DNA from: Magnetovibrio blakemorei
GTDB taxonomy: Bacteria > Pseudomonadota > Alphaproteobacteria > Rhodospirillales > Magnetovibrionaceae
Length of the DNA stretch: 64,000 nt
Direction of reading: 5' to 3'
Assembly (NCBI RefSeq): GCF_001746755.1
Contig: NZ_MCGG01000029.1
Span: 21,781 to 85,780 of the forward strand
Both the position numbers and the translations under genes were made by a program. The notes under the pieces were generated by a model that was not told the origin of the DNA, did no database searches, and worked only from the letters and a program-made list of their open reading frames with translations. Shown in pieces: positions 62,331 to 64,000 of the stretch; positions within the stretch are counted from its first letter, which is position 1, and every line of letters starts with the position of its first letter.

Positions 62331-63779
62331 TCAGCGTTGTGCCAACTGCTGGTTGGGTTGTGCCAAAGCGACCCATTCTTCTTTGACCGCTTCGCGTGTT
62401 TCTTCAAAACGCGCCAATTCGGTGCCTTGGAGCTTTTGTCCCGATGGCATCTTGACGCGCATCGGGTTGACTTTTACGCCGCGACGGATCATTTCGAAAT
62501 GCAAGTGCGGCCCGGTGGACCGCCCGGTTGTGCCGACATAGCCGATGACTTCGCCCTGACGCACGCGGCTGCCTTTGGTGATGCCGGACTTGAAGCCCTT
62601 CATGTGGGCGTATGCGGTTGAGTATTCGGAGTTATGGCGGATTTGCACATACTTCCCATAACCGCCTTTCCAGCCTGCCAATTCAATGGTGCCGTCGCCG
62701 GCCGCGTAAATCGGTGTGCCCGGCGGTGCGGCAAAATCAGTTCCCGTGTGCAGCTTGGTGTAGCCCAAAATGGGGTGCTTGCGCTTGCCGAACGAAGACG
62801 ACAAGCGGGCTCCATCGATGGGTGTGCGCATCAACGCTTTTTTGGCGCTTTGGCCCGCTTCGTCGAAGTAGTCTTGAGTGCCGTCTTTGAGGGTGTGCAA
62901 GAAGATGGCTTTGCGCTCGCCCGACAAGGTGAGCGCGGCAAATAGGATCTGGCCGTTGTGAACGACTTCGCCGTCTTCCGTTGCACTGCGCTCATACATC
63001 ACTTCGAATCGGTCGTCTTTGCGAATGTCGCGTTGAAAGTCGACGTCCCATGAAAACGCGCGTACCAATTCAGCCATAACCTTGGTGGGCACGCCGGCAT
63101 CTGAGCCGGCCTGAAAGAGGCTCCAGTCAATGACGCCATCAGCGCGGGCATTTTGGGTGACGAGATTGCGTTCAAATTCGTAAGCTTTGTATCCACCCTC
63201 CGGGGCAGGTGCGACGGCGATACGGGTGGCGTAATTCAGCGGTATTTCAAAGCCGGTAAAACGATCCTGTTCTCCATTAAGACCTGACGGCGAAAAGGAT
63301 ACGGCAATGCTTTGACCGGCTTTCAGCGTGCGCGGATCGTAAATGCCTTTCAGTGCGAGAATCGCAGCATCCGCATCCTGTGCCGGGGCGCCAGCGCTCT
63401 CCAGCACTTTGCTGAGGGTGTCGCCCGCATGAACGCGCAGGGATTTTTTGTAAGATGTCGGGGCGGATGGGATATCAAGAGAGGGGTCAGAAGAGTTCTT
63501 CGCGTTATATGGTGCGTTGGCAACGGTTGTTGGTCGCGTGCTTGTCAGGGCTTCCAACGCGGCTGCTGTTGCTGGGTTGCCGATGGAAATCGGCGCTTTG
63601 CCCATAGGGTTTTTTGTGAGGCGCATAAGCGATGCAGATGCATTCGCGCTCGCGCTCTCATACTTAGCGGCCTCACCAGGTGTAGGCACCGCGGCCACGC
63701 CATCGGCATATTTCAAATTCAAGACTGCGCCTGCGATCAACACGGTGGCGACAGCCATTCCCCTCAACATCATTTGCAC
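62331..63779 (-). CDS. M23-family peptidoglycan endopeptidase with LysM-like domain
   Basis: This 482-residue protein has an N-terminal hydrophobic signal or anchor (about 5-22), a LysM-like segment at about 112-160 (LRVHAGDTLSKVLESAGAP) and a C-terminal M23 domain at about 340-440 with zinc ligands in KLHTGTDFAAPPGTPIYA and HLHFEMI. It cleaves peptidoglycan cross-links during growth or division, or serves as an activator if inactive. The ATG at 63779 starts within a Met-rich MQMM run. The upstream 220 bases to the window end hold only its promoter. Confidence 0.9.
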   Translation of the reverse strand: MQMMLRGMAVATVLIAGAVLNLKYADGVAAVPTPGEAAKYESASANASASLMRLTKNPMGKAPISIGNPATAAALEALTSTRPTTVANAPYNAKNSSDPSLDIPSAPTSYKKSLRVHAGDTLSKVLESAGAPAQDADAAILALKGIYDPRTLKAGQSIAVSFSPSGLNGEQDRFTGFEIPLNYATRIAVAPAPEGGYKAYEFERNLVTQNARADGVIDWSLFQAGSDAGVPTKVMAELVRAFSWDVDFQRDIRKDDRFEVMYERSATEDGEVVHNGQILFAALTLSGERKAIFLHTLKDGTQDYFDEAGQSAKKALMRTPIDGARLSSSFGKRKHPILGYTKLHTGTDFAAPPGTPIYAAGDGTIELAGWKGGYGKYVQIRHNSEYSTAYAHMKGFKSGITKGSRVRQGEVIGYVGTTGRSTGPHLHFEMIRRGVKVNPMRVKMPSGQKLQGTELARFEETREAVKEEWVALAQPNQQLAQR

Positions 63780-64000
63780 TTAATCTCCTTTAAAGAGCAT
63801 AGAACCTTGGTCTTGCTCTTATTGGGACGCGGGCTTTGCAAAATTTATTTCTGCGTTTGCGAAGAAACTTATTTTGCGCGCTCACGTCCAGGCCCCCTTA
63901 GTGCCAAATTCGCCGGTAAAAATCAAGTGTATCCGCCATTTTCTTAAAAGATCCTTGCGAGTTTCATAAATATGCAAAAAAGGGTTTGACAGGGCAGGTC
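63780..64000. other. Non-coding right edge
   Basis: This last stretch upstream of the M23 peptidase gene shows no convincing gene. It has AT-rich patches and a ttgaca at about 63986-63991 that could be a -35 element of a gene beginning to the right of the window. Confidence 0.4.

Overview
The window is a 64 kb piece of a chromosome from a Gram-negative bacterium, most likely an alphaproteobacterium of the Rhodospirillales type. The evidence is gene content and order: a DUF4167 protein, the block methyltransferase-comF-grxC-nitrilase-DUF1178-ubiG, lysC close to ptsP (nitrogen-PTS enzyme I), and ispG-hemA-prfA-prmC as a tight operon. Coding density is high. I see no rRNA, tRNA, CRISPR array, insertion sequence or prophage. 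The organism call is inference from family knowledge; no search was run.

Layout. 1-5.4 kb: the 3' part of a nitrous-oxide reductase (nos) cluster, nosD (cut by the window edge)-nosG-nosH-nosF-nosL-nosY-cytochrome c, all on + with stop/start overlaps. The NapG/NapH-like genes point to the 'atypical' (clade II) type. A MenA-type prenyltransferase lies convergent to it (5.4-6.4 kb). 6.5-10.8 kb (-): an operon of a seven-heme secreted cytochrome, a secreted parvulin-type prolyl isomerase and a TlpA-like thiol protein, with a hairpin between the first two genes. 11.1-15.3 kb: a class III CoA-transferase, a degenerate EAL-like protein, two small unknowns and an AlkC-type DNA alkylation repair protein. 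15.4-19.2 kb: a phosphate-related group, namely a GAPDH resembling the ArsJ-associated clade overlapping a phoR-like kinase, then phoB, with phnN convergent. 19.3-20.3 kb: a PAS-GGDEF diguanylate cyclase. 20.3-26.0 kb: an amine/beta-alanine catabolic module (aldehyde dehydrogenase, two XRE-cupin regulators, omega-aminotransferase, mmsA).

26.1-34.7 kb: a small membrane protein, an MFS transporter, purB with a clear terminator, a cytochrome plus beta-propeller pair, radC, map, sfsA and a methyltransferase. 34.8-38.7 kb: comF, grxC, nitrilase, methyltransferase, DUF1178, ubiG. 38.9-49.6 kb: lysC (preceded by a tiny lysine-rich ORF), a FabK/nitronate monooxygenase-like flavoprotein, ptsP, a RodZ-like protein, then ispG-hemA-prfA-prmC. 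49.8-64 kb: a DUF4167 protein, a TPR-sulfotransferase, a MOSC protein, clpB, a proline-rich exported protein, an alpha/beta hydrolase, an HBM-type chemoreceptor with an unusual upstream region, a DUF898-M48 peptidase pair and an M23 peptidase.

How it works together. The left end is respiratory: N2O reduction accessory genes, a possible menaquinone step and a multiheme cytochrome with its own folding helpers. The middle holds phosphate sensing and amine catabolism. The right half is mostly housekeeping with envelope proteases and signalling. The most unusual items are the seven-heme cytochrome/isomerase/TlpA operon, the ArsJ-type GAPDH overlapping a PhoR-like kinase without visible membrane segments, the duplicated-domain cytochrome with a hairpin over the start of its partner gene, the lysine-rich mini-ORF before lysC, and the tandem repeats and palindromes upstream of the chemoreceptor gene.
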